Positions 33,660 through 42,778 of a stretch of DNA of 64,000 nucleotides are shown here, piece by piece (the first letter of the stretch is position 1; each line of letters starts with the position of its first letter). A model generated the notes under the pieces. It was not told the origin of the DNA. It saw nothing but the letters and a program-made list of their open reading frames with translations, and did not search any database. Location of the stretch: positions 333,179 to 397,178 of the forward strand of contig CAWAEZ010000002.1 of the NCBI GenBank assembly GCA_963781195.1, in the 5' to 3' direction. Both the position numbers and the translations under genes were made by a program. Source of the stretch: JAJPKK01 sp963781195 (GTDB taxonomy: Bacteria > Pseudomonadota > Alphaproteobacteria > Rhizobiales > Xanthobacteraceae).

Positions 33660-33969
33660 GAACGTCCCTCCACGTTGGCCGCGCCGGTCCCAATCGCTTT
33701 CCTCAGCGGGCCGGCATTATTCTCAGTATTGCAATGTTTTCAGGCTGCATCCAAGAAAAACTCCGAACGCAGAGGGGCTTGGTAAAGGTGCATCTTGTCG
33801 CAACCGCGCCGCGCCGCGGGCGGCCACGCAGACATTCGGCCGGTGGCCCGGCCCAAATCGGAAAATCGTTTCCGGAAATGTGAGCGCGCCGTCCCCGCCG
33901 CCGGACGGCGAGGCTTGTCGCCGGGGTTGGCGCGTTCAACGCGGCGCTGGCCGCGCCCGTCCCGGCCCC
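33660..33969. other. Intergenic region upstream of TRAP operon
   Basis: 310 bases without a supported gene. The part nearest dctP (33715-33800) is AT-richer and probably holds its promoter. I see no FixK-like site. Confidence 0.5.
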
Positions 33970-34098
33970 TCAATCGTGAGATGCAGGTGTCGGGCGGTAG
34001 TCGTCGTCCGGCGTGGCGTTATCCTCGTCGGGATGCATGGCCCGATCGCAGGCGCTCGAAAAGATGATGAAGGGCAGGTACCACATCAGCAAAGGCAT
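33970..34098 (-). CDS. 42-residue membrane-associated protein
   Basis: Encodes MPLLMWYLPFIIFSSACDRA followed by an acidic, Pro-rich tail (HPDEDNATPDDDYRPTPASHD). The hydrophobic start could be a signal or anchor, with Cys17 placed after SSA, reminiscent of a lipobox but not a clear one. A GGAGGCGAAC leader gives an ideal ribosome site for the ATG at 34098. Short proteins with the same MPLLMWYLPFII start occur in Bradyrhizobium relatives; no function known. Confidence 0.62.
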   Translation of the reverse strand: MPLLMWYLPFIIFSSACDRAMHPDEDNATPDDDYRPTPASHD

Positions 34099-34341
34099 GT
34101 TCGCCTCCAATGCCCTCCCGGCGCTCGCGTGATCTGGAAACGGGCCGGGCGGCCGGCGGTTCCCGCCATGCTGCGACTTGCGAGGACAAAAAGACGTGAG
34201 CCTGTCGTGAGTTGGCCCTCGTTCGGAGGGAAGGTGACCCGTCGCATTCGGGATCCCATGATGCCGCTCTGCTGCCGCGCTTGAACCTTTCGCCTCACTC
34301 GGAAGACCAAGGTTCACGTCCTCGTTCGCAAGGAGCTTCCG

Positions 34342-34560
34342 ATGTCCCGCAAGTTTGTCGTCTTCGCTGCCGCTGCGATCGCATTGAGCTCGCTTGCCGT
34401 CGCATCGACCATTGCGCGATCCGGAGGCGTCGCGCCTTACCAGACCAAGGCCGACTTCGACCAGGCGTTCGCCATGGCCGCAGCTTCCAATTCGCTGATG
34501 CTGGCTCAGATCGATCCGGAAGCGTTCCGGCAGGCCGCTTTGCGGCGGGCCGCCCAGTAA
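34342..34560 (+). CDS. Short secreted protein, hypothetical
   Basis: A 72-residue protein with signal peptide (MSRKFVVFAAAAIALSSLAV, likely cleavage near ASTIA) and a helical mature part rich in Ala, Phe and Gln (YQTKADFDQAFAMAAASNSL). An AAGGAG ribosome site sits seven bases before the ATG. No Cys and no known domain. Stand-alone gene between a divergent micropeptide gene and the TPR protein. Confidence 0.68.
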   Translation: MSRKFVVFAAAAIALSSLAVASTIARSGGVAPYQTKADFDQAFAMAAASNSLMLAQIDPEAFRQAALRRAAQ

Positions 34561-34753
34561 GCGTTCCGGTCCGTTCAATCCGCCAGCGCCGGCGTCTCGG
34601 GAGTTCCGCCCGAGCCGCCCGGCGCTGTTGCACATTTTGGCGCCCCATTGCCCGGCCGCAGGTGCGGGTCCCGGGCGCGCCGCGACCCCCTCGGCCATTG
34701 TCAAACCTTGGAGCGCTGGGACACAATGGGCATCATTGTAACCGTGGTGGAAT

Positions 34754-36130
34754 ATGGCGATGGGTGGAGACGCGCGCCGACGCGTCATCGGCATGAGCCT
34801 CGGTGGGGTGGCTCTGTTGGCCGCTCCGTCGGTGCGTGCCCAGGCCCCTCAGCCTCAGGCGCAGGCCTCCCAGGAACGGGTGTGGTGCGAGAACAGGGAC
34901 GGTAGCGCGGCCCCTGACGCCTCGATCAAGGGTTGTACCGCCCTGCTCGAAGCCCGCACCGAGCCGGCGCAGAACATTCCCGTCATCTACAACAACCGCG
35001 GGATCGCCTACCAATTCGAGGGCGACCTCGATCGCGCCGTTGCCGACTACACGGAGGCGATCAGGCTCGATCCACGCTACGCCGCCGCCTACCGTAACCG
35101 TGGCCGGGCCTATTACCTCAAGCGCGCGTTCGACCCCGCCATCGCCGACTATAGCGAGGCACTGCGGATCGACCCGCGATCTCGGCTGGCTTATGTCGAC
35201 CGCGGGCTCGCCTACTTCGCTAAGCACGATCCGGCCCGGGCGATCGCCGATTATACCGAAGCCGTCAAAATCGACCCCAGCTACGCCTATGCGTTCAACA
35301 TGCGCGGAATGGCCTACCGGATGATGGGGGACACCGCTCGGGCCATTGCCGACCATTCGGAGGCCATCCGGCTCGCCCCCGATTTCGAGGTCGGTTACTA
35401 CTACCGCGCCCTCGCTTACGGCGATGCCAGGCAGCACGAGCGCGCCATCGCCGACTATGACCAAGCCCTCCGGATCAACCCGAAATACGAGAACGCGCTG
35501 GTCAACCGCGGGCTGGCCTGGGGGGAGATGAAGCAATTCGACCGCGCCATCGCCGACTACACCGAGGCGATCAGGCTCAATCAAGCCGACCTGATTGCCT
35601 TCTACGATCGCGGGAACGCCTATCGCGCCAAGGGCGACCTCGACCGGGCGATCGCCGACTACGGCGAAGCGATCAAGATCGATCCCAACGATGCCACCGC
35701 CTATGCGGCCCGCGGTAGCGCCTATTCGGCCAAGCGTGATTTCGCGGGGGCGGTGCGCAATTTCGACCAGGCCATCCGGCTCGACCCTGCCGGCTCCTCC
35801 GCCTGGAACGGCCGTTGTTGGGCGCGCACGATGCTGGGCCAGTTCGATCAGGCCCTCGCCGATTGCAACGAATCGCTTCGGTTGAAGAACGAACCCTACA
35901 CGCTCGACAGCCGGGGCCTCGTCTACCTGAAGTTGGGTCAGTACGATTCCGCGCTGGCGGATTACAACGCCGTCCTCAAGGCCATTCCGAATTTTCCCGG
36001 CTCTCTGTTCGGCCGCGGCATTGCCAAGCGAAGGAAGGGCGACGGTGCGGGCGGCGATGCCGACATTGCGGCCGCCAAAGCTCTAAAGCCTGATATCGCA
36101 GAAGAATTTTCCCAGTATGGCGTGAAATAA
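34754..36130 (+). CDS. Exported TPR-repeat protein
   Basis: A 458-residue protein with an N-terminal export signal (MAMGGDARRRVIGMSLGGVA, cleavage after VRA) followed by about eleven tandem TPR units of 34 residues with the repeated core AIADYTEAIRLDP. The first mature segment has two Cys (about 45 and 61: VWCENRDG, KGCTALLE), common in Hyphomicrobiales TPR proteins. TPR arrays are protein-binding scaffolds, here expected in the periplasm. Partner unknown. An HtrA-like protease gene follows 278 bases later. Confidence 0.85.
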   Translation: MAMGGDARRRVIGMSLGGVALLAAPSVRAQAPQPQAQASQERVWCENRDGSAAPDASIKGCTALLEARTEPAQNIPVIYNNRGIAYQFEGDLDRAVADYTEAIRLDPRYAAAYRNRGRAYYLKRAFDPAIADYSEALRIDPRSRLAYVDRGLAYFAKHDPARAIADYTEAVKIDPSYAYAFNMRGMAYRMMGDTARAIADHSEAIRLAPDFEVGYYYRALAYGDARQHERAIADYDQALRINPKYENALVNRGLAWGEMKQFDRAIADYTEAIRLNQADLIAFYDRGNAYRAKGDLDRAIADYGEAIKIDPNDATAYAARGSAYSAKRDFAGAVRNFDQAIRLDPAGSSAWNGRCWARTMLGQFDQALADCNESLRLKNEPYTLDSRGLVYLKLGQYDSALADYNAVLKAIPNFPGSLFGRGIAKRRKGDGAGGDADIAAAKALKPDIAEEFSQYGVK

Positions 36131-36408
36131 AGCGCTGTGGAGCCCTGACGGGTAGCGTGGGGCGCCTGTCGGCGATCTGCTCCTCGCGCCCTGTTCTTAT
36201 TGCAATGCAGCAATTCCTGTTTGAGGTGTTGCGGGATTGCCGCATACGGAACCGTGGTCGCGGACATTAAATTCTTATAAACAGTATATATTTTCGGCTG
36301 CCTTTTTTAGTTCCCAGGGGTGATCTAGTCTTGTGCAGTGCCGTTCTAGAACTAAGATGCAACGATATGATCGTTATATTCTGATTGTCGGATTTTAGGA
36401 ATTTGCTC
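36131..36408. other. AT-rich intergenic region before HtrA-like gene
   Basis: 278 bases, of which about 36250-36400 is much AT-richer than the rest of the window. It likely contains the promoter of the protease gene. A TTGC-N6-GCAA dyad at 36200-36213 loosely resembles a FixK site but is too far upstream to be convincing. Confidence 0.5.
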
Positions 36409-37488
36409 ATGGGCAGACTTGCTACGATGATCGCCCTGTCCACGGCCCTCCAGGGGCTGGCGGCGATGTGCACTGCCCAGGCGAGCGTGCCGCTCCCGGT
36501 CATTGCCCAGATGGGTGCCCAGGTCGGCGTCCCGACCCTCGCTCCGGTTCTCAAGAAGGTGACGCCCGCGGTGATCAGCATCGCCATCAAGGGTCACCTC
36601 ACGGAGGGCGGCAAAAAGCGCGAGATCCGTTCCGCCGGCTCCGGCGTCGTCTTCGATGCCAATCAAGGTTTTATCCTCACCAACAACCACGTCGTCGAGC
36701 ATGCCGACGAGATCACGGTGACGCTTGCCGACGGCCGCAACGTGCCGGCACTCCGCATCGGCGGCGATCCCGATACCGACATCGCGGTGGTCAAGATCGA
36801 GCCCGTCAACCTGACGGCGATCGGCTTCGGCGATTCCGACCAGCTCGAAGTCGGCGATTTCGTCCTCGCCATCGGCAATCCGCTCCAACTCGGCCAGACC
36901 GTGACGTCCGGCATCGTCAGCGGATTGCGGCGCAACAATGTGGGCATCGAGCAGTACGAGGATTTCATCCAGACCGACGCGGCGATCTATCCCGGCAATT
37001 CCGGTGGGGCGCTGGTCAATCTGCGCGGCGACCTGATCGGGATCAACACCGCGTTCGTCGGCTCCAGCAACACCAATCCCGGGGTGGGTTTCGCGATCCC
37101 CATCAACATGGCCCGGAACGTCGCCGACCAGATTCTGGAGTTCGGCGAAATCAGCCGCGGCTCGCTCGGAATCACCATCGACGACCCCACCCCGAGCGTC
37201 TTTCGCGAGCTTAAGATGCCGGTTTCGACCGCAGCGATGCCGGTCGGCGCCGTCGTCATCAAGGTCGAGACCGGTTCGGCGGCCGCCCACGCCGGCCTGA
37301 AGTCCGGTGACGTCGTGACGGATGTCGGCAAGACCGCGATCAAGGACTCGGCGGCCCTGCGCAACCGCATGGCGCTGCTGCGGATCGGCGAGATCGCCGA
37401 GATGACGGTGTTGCGCGACGGCAAGCCCGTGAGTATCCGCGCCACCATGGCGGCCGAGCACGAAGCGCCGCGCGGCAAATCGAAGTAG
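36409..37488 (+). CDS. HtrA/Deg-type periplasmic serine protease with one PDZ
   Basis: A 359-residue exported trypsin-like protease. The catalytic triad is visible: His94 (TNNHVVEHAD), Asp124 (DPDTDIAVVKI) and Ser198 (YPGNSGGALVNL). One PDZ domain follows (about 250-350, with GSAAAHAGLKSGDVVTDVGK), against two in DegP/DegQ, so it resembles DegS-like or short Deg proteases. The N-terminus (residues 1-26) is a signal peptide. A TTG at 36385 is also in frame, but ATG 36409 with AGGA upstream gives the normal signal. Role: degradation or folding control of periplasmic proteins. Confidence 0.88.
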   Translation: MGRLATMIALSTALQGLAAMCTAQASVPLPVIAQMGAQVGVPTLAPVLKKVTPAVISIAIKGHLTEGGKKREIRSAGSGVVFDANQGFILTNNHVVEHADEITVTLADGRNVPALRIGGDPDTDIAVVKIEPVNLTAIGFGDSDQLEVGDFVLAIGNPLQLGQTVTSGIVSGLRRNNVGIEQYEDFIQTDAAIYPGNSGGALVNLRGDLIGINTAFVGSSNTNPGVGFAIPINMARNVADQILEFGEISRGSLGITIDDPTPSVFRELKMPVSTAAMPVGAVVIKVETGSAAAHAGLKSGDVVTDVGKTAIKDSAALRNRMALLRIGEIAEMTVLRDGKPVSIRATMAAEHEAPRGKSK

Positions 37489-37718
37489 CGCCGTTACCGC
37501 GGGCTGCAGGGTGGGCCATGACCGGGCCTCTGGTCAATGTCCCGCGACTTGCGCCGGCCTTCTCCCTTTTCTCCATCGCTTTGGGTTGCCGTCTGCCGGA
37601 CGCCGTTTTGGCGCCGCCGGCACGCGTGAGCGTGCCGCGCTTGCGGGCCCGCGGGAAACCGGCGTAGCTTTGGGGCGCCCCGCCGCCGCGATCCGCCGGC
37701 CGAGCCTGGAGAACCTCC

Positions 37719-38837
37719 ATGAGCATCCGCGCGTTGTCCGCCGCGTTCCTCCTCGTTGCCGCGCCGTCGGCCTTTGCGCAGAGCGTCGCCGAGCCGCGGA
37801 CCGACGAGCAATCCGCCGTGCAGAAGATTTGGCCGAATCAGCGGGAAGCCGATTTCATCATCAAGGATTTTCGCTTCAAGAGCGGTAAATCGATTTCCGA
37901 ACTCAAGCAGCACTACACGACGCTGGGGACGCCCAGGCGCAATGCGACGGGCGACATCACCAATGCGGTGATCCTGCTCCACGGCACCAGCTCCAGCGGC
38001 AAGGCCTGGCTGATGCCTTCCCTCGGGGACGAACTGTTCGCCGCCGGCCAGCCGCTCGACGCGGCGCAGTATTTCATCATCCTCCCGGACGGCATCGGCC
38101 GCGGCGGCTCCAGCAAGCCGAGCGACGGGCTGCGCGCCAAATTTCCGCACTACCGGTACGACGACATCATCGCCGCCGAGCACCAGCTCGTCACCGAAGG
38201 CCTTGGCATCAAGCATCTGCGCCTCGTCATGGGCTCGTCGATGGGCGGCATGCATACCTGGATGTGGGGATACATGTATCCCGACCTGATGGACGGCCTC
38301 ATTCCGATCGCGAGCCAGCCGATCCAGATCAGCGGCCGCAACTGGATCCAGCGCCGCATCGCCGCCGAAGCAATCCGCCAGGATCCGGGCTGGAACAACG
38401 GCAATTACGACACCAACCCCACGCAGTGGGCGGTGACCGCGCCGTACGGCTTCCTGCAGACCGAGAACGTGCGCCGGATTCAGGACATGGCGCCCACCCG
38501 GGAAGCCGGCGACGCGATCTATTTCAAGCGGCTCGAGGAAGCCAAGAAGCGCGACGCCAACGACACGCTCTGGGGGATCGAGGCGGTGATGGATTACAAT
38601 CCGACGCCCCATCTCGACAAGATCAAGGCGCGGCTGATGGCGATCAACTCCGCGGACGACGAGACCAATCCGCCGCAGCTCGGCGTCACCGAGCGCGAGA
38701 TCAAGCGCATTCCCAATGCGAGGCACGTGCTCATTCCCGCGAGCGAGAAGACCCACGGCCATTTCACGCATCTGCGTGCCGTGTTCTGGAAAGACCACGT
38801 GGCGCAATTCCTAAAAGAGTTGCCGCCGCAGATGTGA
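37719..38837 (+). CDS. Exported MetX-like alpha/beta hydrolase
   Basis: A 372-residue alpha/beta-fold protein with a signal peptide (MSIRALSAAFLLVAAPSAFA). It resembles homoserine O-acetyltransferase-like hydrolases: HYTTLGTPRRN, AVILLHGTSSSGKAW, PDGIGRGGSSKPSDGL, the nucleophile in VMGSSMGGMHTWMWG, Asp in NSADDETNPP and His near the end (THGHFTHL). As it is exported, a role in methionine biosynthesis is unlikely; a periplasmic esterase is more probable. Its stop overlaps a GTG (GTGA) that may open the next gene, so the two are probably coupled. Confidence 0.82.
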   Translation: MSIRALSAAFLLVAAPSAFAQSVAEPRTDEQSAVQKIWPNQREADFIIKDFRFKSGKSISELKQHYTTLGTPRRNATGDITNAVILLHGTSSSGKAWLMPSLGDELFAAGQPLDAAQYFIILPDGIGRGGSSKPSDGLRAKFPHYRYDDIIAAEHQLVTEGLGIKHLRLVMGSSMGGMHTWMWGYMYPDLMDGLIPIASQPIQISGRNWIQRRIAAEAIRQDPGWNNGNYDTNPTQWAVTAPYGFLQTENVRRIQDMAPTREAGDAIYFKRLEEAKKRDANDTLWGIEAVMDYNPTPHLDKIKARLMAINSADDETNPPQLGVTEREIKRIPNARHVLIPASEKTHGHFTHLRAVFWKDHVAQFLKELPPQM

Positions 38838-38845
38838 GTCGCGTG

Positions 38846-39662
38846 ATGGCCTGGCTGCACCAGCGTCCCCGCCGCCTTGCCGGGCTCATGCTCGCGGTGC
38901 TCGCGGTTGCGTCGTCCGCCGCGCCGGCTGCCGCGGGTGACCTCGACGTCGTCGCCCGGCTGCTCGCAACCAAGACCTTCGTCGACCTCACTCACAGCTT
39001 CGGGCCGGATTCGCCGGTGTGGTCGGGCTTCGGCCAGGCGAAGATGTCGCCCGCCGTCGATCCCAAGACCCACGAGCCCTACACCATTCCGAAGGACGGC
39101 TTCCGCGCCACTTTCTACGAGATGGTCGGCCAGTACGGCACCCATGTCGATCCGCCGGCCCACTTCGCCGAGAACGGCATCACCATGGACCAGATACCGC
39201 TCAAAGAGATGGTGCTGCCGCTGGTCGTGCTCGACGACACGCCCTACCTCGCCAAAGACCCGAACCACGCCTTCTCGCTCGATGACCTGCGGGCCTGGGA
39301 GAAAAAGCACGGCCGCGTGCCCAAGGGCTCGTTCGCGGCGCTGCGCACCGACATGTCGAAAGACTGGGACAGCGATCCGGAGCGCTTCAAGCGCAGCCCG
39401 TTTCCGGCCTGGGCGCTCGAAACCATCAAATTCCTGGTGGAGACCCGCGGCGTCACCGCGATCGGCCATGAAGTCACTCGATACCGACATCACCGACAAG
39501 ATGGATTCGGAGACCTACGTGCTCCAGCACGGCCGGTTTCAGATCGAGGCGATGGCCAATCTCGACAAGGTGCCGGCGCGCGGCGCGCTGCTCATCGTCA
39601 CCTGGCCGAAGGTGAAGAATGGGCTCGGCTTCCCCGCCCGCGCGCTGGCGATCCTGCCGTAG
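38846..39662 (+). pseudogene. Exported cyclase-family protein, one frameshift
   Basis: A kynurenine formamidase-like cyclase with signal peptide (LAGLMLAVLAVASSAAPAAA). Family marks: FVDLTHSFGPDSPVW, the metal motif GQYGTHVDPPAHF and LVVLDDT. The frame is lost at about 39473: after TAIGHE the correct continuation SLDTDITDKMDSETYVLQHG lies one base later, and reads to FPARALAILP and a stop at 39662. Removing a single G (39473) restores an intact product of about 271 residues. A GTG at 38834 (overlapping the preceding stop) is an alternative start. With only one clean indel, recent mutation or sequence error is possible. The usual reaction is hydrolysis of an N-formyl or cyclic amide. Confidence 0.82.
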
Positions 39663-39782
39663 TTGCAAGGGCGCCGTTCCGCCATGCTCACGTGGTCGCC
39701 GCACGACTGGAGGCGGCCCGTTTTTCGCACGGCTGCGCGTGGGCACACTTCGCTTTGCCCACCCCCACGGTTTTGACCGAGA

Positions 39783-40625
39783 TTAATTGCCGGCCTGCAG
39801 CGGAAGGCCATCGGTCGCACCGTCGAGCGGGCCGTCGGCGAGGCGGGCGAGATCGAAGCGGTCGACATCGCCCAGCAGTTCGACGAATCCCTGCGACCCG
39901 TGGCGCAGCGCCGCCTCGCCCTTGGCGGCGGTCGCCAAAGTGGCGTCGCCGAGCGCGCCCGAGGGGTGCAGGTCCTGGGTCATCCAGCCGAATCCGATCG
40001 GCCGGAAGGCGCTGAGCCACTTGAAGTCTTCCACCATGGCGATGGTCGTCGGCACGGCGTTCTCGGCGCTCTCCATCCGCACGGTGTCGCCGCGGCCCGC
40101 CAGCATGAGCGAGGTCTCGACATCGCCGGCATGGACGCCGTGGCGCTGCTCGCCGCGGTCGAACGTGCCCGGCGGATAGCCGAAGCGGTGCCACGCCGCC
40201 GTCACCACCAGCATGCGGTGGCGAACCCGTAGCTCGCGGGCGGCGATCTCCATCGCCGCCACGTTGCCGCCGTGGCTGGTGACGATGACGAGCTTGCGCA
40301 CGCCGGCGCGGCACAGGCTCTCGCCGATGTCGATGTAGCTCCCGATGGCGGTCGTCGCGGACAGCGACAGCGTGCCGGGAAACGCCTTGTGCTCGTCGGA
40401 CTGGCCGAGCTTCTGCACCGGCAGGAAGCTCACCGGCAGGTGAGCCGGCAGGATCTCATGGACGCGGGCGAGATAGGCCTCCGCGATGAAGGAGTCGACC
40501 CCCAGCGGAAGATGCGGACCATGCTGCTCCACCGCCGCCACCGGCAGCACGGCAATCCAGCGCTTGGTGTCGGCCGCGGCGAGGTCTGTCCATGTCATCT
40601 CCATCCAGTGACGTCGTGGCAACAT
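39783..40625 (-). CDS. Creatininase family protein
   Basis: A 280-residue metal-dependent amidohydrolase of the creatininase fold. Metal ligands of the family are present: Glu33 and His35 in VEQHGPHLPLGVD with Asp44, and the later pair SHGGNVAAMEIAARE and HAGDVETSLML. Substrate could be creatinine, a formamide (as in mycofactocin or FAPy deformylase relatives) or another cyclic amide. Two ATGs are possible (40625, 40604). It is divergent from the NMT1-type ABC importer, starting only 68 bases apart, a layout suggesting shared control and a common substrate. Confidence 0.85.
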   Translation of the reverse strand: MLPRRHWMEMTWTDLAAADTKRWIAVLPVAAVEQHGPHLPLGVDSFIAEAYLARVHEILPAHLPVSFLPVQKLGQSDEHKAFPGTLSLSATTAIGSYIDIGESLCRAGVRKLVIVTSHGGNVAAMEIAARELRVRHRMLVVTAAWHRFGYPPGTFDRGEQRHGVHAGDVETSLMLAGRGDTVRMESAENAVPTTIAMVEDFKWLSAFRPIGFGWMTQDLHPSGALGDATLATAAKGEAALRHGSQGFVELLGDVDRFDLARLADGPLDGATDGLPLQAGN

Positions 40626-40692
40626 GTCCCTTTACTCGCCTTTCGAACCGCCTTCGCGTAGTGTCGCGCGTGAATCCGGAGAGACCGATTTC

Positions 40693-41823
40693 ATGCGGAT
40701 GCCGATGATCCCCGCCGTCGCCCAGGTTGCCATCGCCAGGTTGGCGGCCGCCAAAACCGTTCTCGTCATGGCCACCACCAGTGCCTCGGCCGCCAGTGTC
40801 TCGGCCGCCAGTGTCTCGCTCGCCAGTTTCATGGCCGCCAGTGTCATAGTCGCCTGCCTCGCGGTCGGCAATGCCGCCAGCGCGCAGGCCCTCGACAAGG
40901 TCTCGTTCGGGACCAACTGGGTCGCCGAAGGCGAGCACGGCGGCTTCTACCAGGCCCTGGCGGACGGCACCTACCGCAAGCATGGTCTCGACGTCACCAT
41001 CGTTCCCGGCGGTCCGCAGGTGAACAACCAGCTTCTGCTGGCGGTCGGCAAGATCGATTTCTTCATGAGCGCGAACACGCTGCAATCGTTCGACGCGGTC
41101 GCGCAGGACATCCCGACGCTCTCGATCGCCGCGATGTTTCAGAAGGACCCCCAGGTTCTGATCGCCCATCCCGACCGCGGCATCAACGATCTCAAGGATC
41201 TGCGGGGGCTGACGCTGTTCATCTCGCAGGAAGGGTTCATCACCTACTTCCAATGGCTCAAGCGGGAATTCGGCTTCACCGACTCGCAGGTGAAGCCCTA
41301 CACCTTCAACCCGCAGCCTTTCATCGTCGATCTCAACAGCGCCATGCAGGGCTACCTGACCTCCGAGCCCTATGCCATCGAGAAGATCACGGGCGTGAAG
41401 CCCAAGGTCTTCCTGCTCGCCGACAACGGGTTCGACAGCTATTCGACCCTGATCCAGGCCCGCCGCGACACCGTCGATCGCAAGTCCGACGTGGTGCAGC
41501 GCTTCGTCGACGCCTCGATCATCGGCTGGTACACCTACATCTACGGCGACAATCGGCCCGGCAACGACCTCATCAAGCGCCAGAACCCTGACATGACCGA
41601 CGCGCTGCTCGCCTATTCGGTGGCGAAGATGAAGGAGTACGGCATCGTCAATTCCGGAGAGGCGGGCGAGCTCGGCATCGGCGCCATGACCGACGCGCAC
41701 ATGGCGAGCTTCTTCGAAAAGATGGTGAAGGCCGGCGTCGTCAAGGCGGGGCTGGACTACCGCAAGGCCTACACGCTGCGCTTCGTGAACAAGAAGGTCG
41801 GCATGGAGCTGCGGCGCAATTGA
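40693..41823 (+). CDS. NMT1/THI5-like ABC substrate-binding protein
   Basis: A 376-residue periplasmic binding protein of the NMT1/SsuA type. Marks: VSFGTNWVAEGEHGGFYQAL, GLDVTIVPGGPQVNNQLLLA, LRGLTLFISQEGFITYFQWL, PFIVDLNSAMQGYLTSEPYA. The export signal is unusually long, holding five 15-bp repeats (residues about 28-52, SAASV-like) before cleavage at ASA. ATG 40693 has GGAGA upstream. Together with the ATPase and permease downstream it forms an importer related to those for pyrimidine precursors, taurine or riboflavin; the creatininase-family gene next door suggests an amide or pyrimidine. Confidence 0.88.
   Translation: MRMPMIPAVAQVAIARLAAAKTVLVMATTSASAASVSAASVSLASFMAASVIVACLAVGNAASAQALDKVSFGTNWVAEGEHGGFYQALADGTYRKHGLDVTIVPGGPQVNNQLLLAVGKIDFFMSANTLQSFDAVAQDIPTLSIAAMFQKDPQVLIAHPDRGINDLKDLRGLTLFISQEGFITYFQWLKREFGFTDSQVKPYTFNPQPFIVDLNSAMQGYLTSEPYAIEKITGVKPKVFLLADNGFDSYSTLIQARRDTVDRKSDVVQRFVDASIIGWYTYIYGDNRPGNDLIKRQNPDMTDALLAYSVAKMKEYGIVNSGEAGELGIGAMTDAHMASFFEKMVKAGVVKAGLDYRKAYTLRFVNKKVGMELRRN
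40774..40848 (+). repeat. 5 x 15-bp tandem repeat in a signal peptide
   Basis: Five units of the type GCCGCCAGTGTCTCG inside the signal peptide of the NMT1-like gene, the inner ones nearly identical. Same unit length and copy number as the unrelated repeat at 27451. Confidence 0.85.
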
Positions 41824-41980
41824 CGCATTTTCCGAAGGAAGCGGCACGCTCACGATCGTCATCGCCGGGCTCGTCCCGGCGGTCCCGTTCAGGCCGGCAC
41901 GGTGCTTCCCGGATCGGGATTTCCGCGATAAGCCCGGCCATGGCCAACTCCCGTGGGCCGGACGCGCTCTAGACCGCGCG

Positions 41981-42778
41981 ATGAACCCGGCCCCCACCCC
42001 GACCGGCGAACCCATAGTTGCCCTCAAGGGCGTCCTCAAGCACTTCTCGAGCGGTACGCAGGCGCTCGATCGCCTCGATCTCGCGATCGCCCATGGCGAG
42101 TTCGTTTCCCTGCTGGGTCCGTCCGGCTGCGGCAAATCGACCGCGCTGCGCCTGATCGCCGGCCTCGGCGACCCCACCGGCGGGACGATTTCGTGGCGCG
42201 GGGCCAAGCCGGGGGCGCGGCGCAACGGGCTCGAGGTTGGCTTCGTGTTCCAGGAGCCGACCCTGATGCCGTGGAGCACGGTGGCGCACAACGTGGCGCT
42301 GCCTCTCGTGCTCGCCGGCGCGGCGCCGGACGTCGCGGAACAGCGGGTCGCCAAGGCGCTGGCCCAGGTGGGCCTCGCCGAATTTCGCGACGCCTATCCC
42401 CGCCAGCTCTCCGGCGGGATGAAGATGCGGGTCTCGATCGCGCGGGGGCTCGTCACCGATCCGCCGCTGCTCCTGATGGACGAGCCGTTCGCGGCGCTCG
42501 ACGAGATCACCCGCTTCAGGCTCAACGACGATCTCATCGCGCTGTGGCGCGCGGTCGGCAATACCATCGTGTTCGTCACCCACTCGGTGTTCGAATCGGT
42601 CTACCTGTCGAGCCGGATCGTGGTGATGACTCCGCGCCCGGGCCGGGTCTTCGCCGACCTTGCGATCGACGCCCCGTTTCCGCGCGACGAGAGCTTCCGC
42701 ACGTCCCCCGAATACGGCCGCTACTGCCGGATCGTGTCGCAGGCGCTGGCGCAGGCGATGGCGGAGGGCGCGCCATGA
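41981..42778 (+). CDS. ABC importer ATPase (SsuB/TauB-like)
   Basis: A 265-residue cytosolic ATPase: Walker A GPSGCGKST, Q-loop FVFQEPTLMPW, signature LSGGMKMRVSIARGL, Walker B LLLMDEPFAALDE, switch His in FVTHSVFESVYLSS. This layout is that of nitrate/sulfonate/pyrimidine-type importers. The stop overlaps the permease start (ATGA). It lies 157 bases after the binding-protein gene and drives the same importer. Confidence 0.93.
   Translation: MNPAPTPTGEPIVALKGVLKHFSSGTQALDRLDLAIAHGEFVSLLGPSGCGKSTALRLIAGLGDPTGGTISWRGAKPGARRNGLEVGFVFQEPTLMPWSTVAHNVALPLVLAGAAPDVAEQRVAKALAQVGLAEFRDAYPRQLSGGMKMRVSIARGLVTDPPLLLMDEPFAALDEITRFRLNDDLIALWRAVGNTIVFVTHSVFESVYLSSRIVVMTPRPGRVFADLAIDAPFPRDESFRTSPEYGRYCRIVSQALAQAMAEGAP

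Noticed and set aside
36200..36213. TTGCAATGCAGCAA as a FixK site for the HtrA-like gene
   Set aside because: It fits only the loose form TTGC-N6-GCAA, lies about 200 bases before the start and next to the previous gene's end; chance occurrence is likely.
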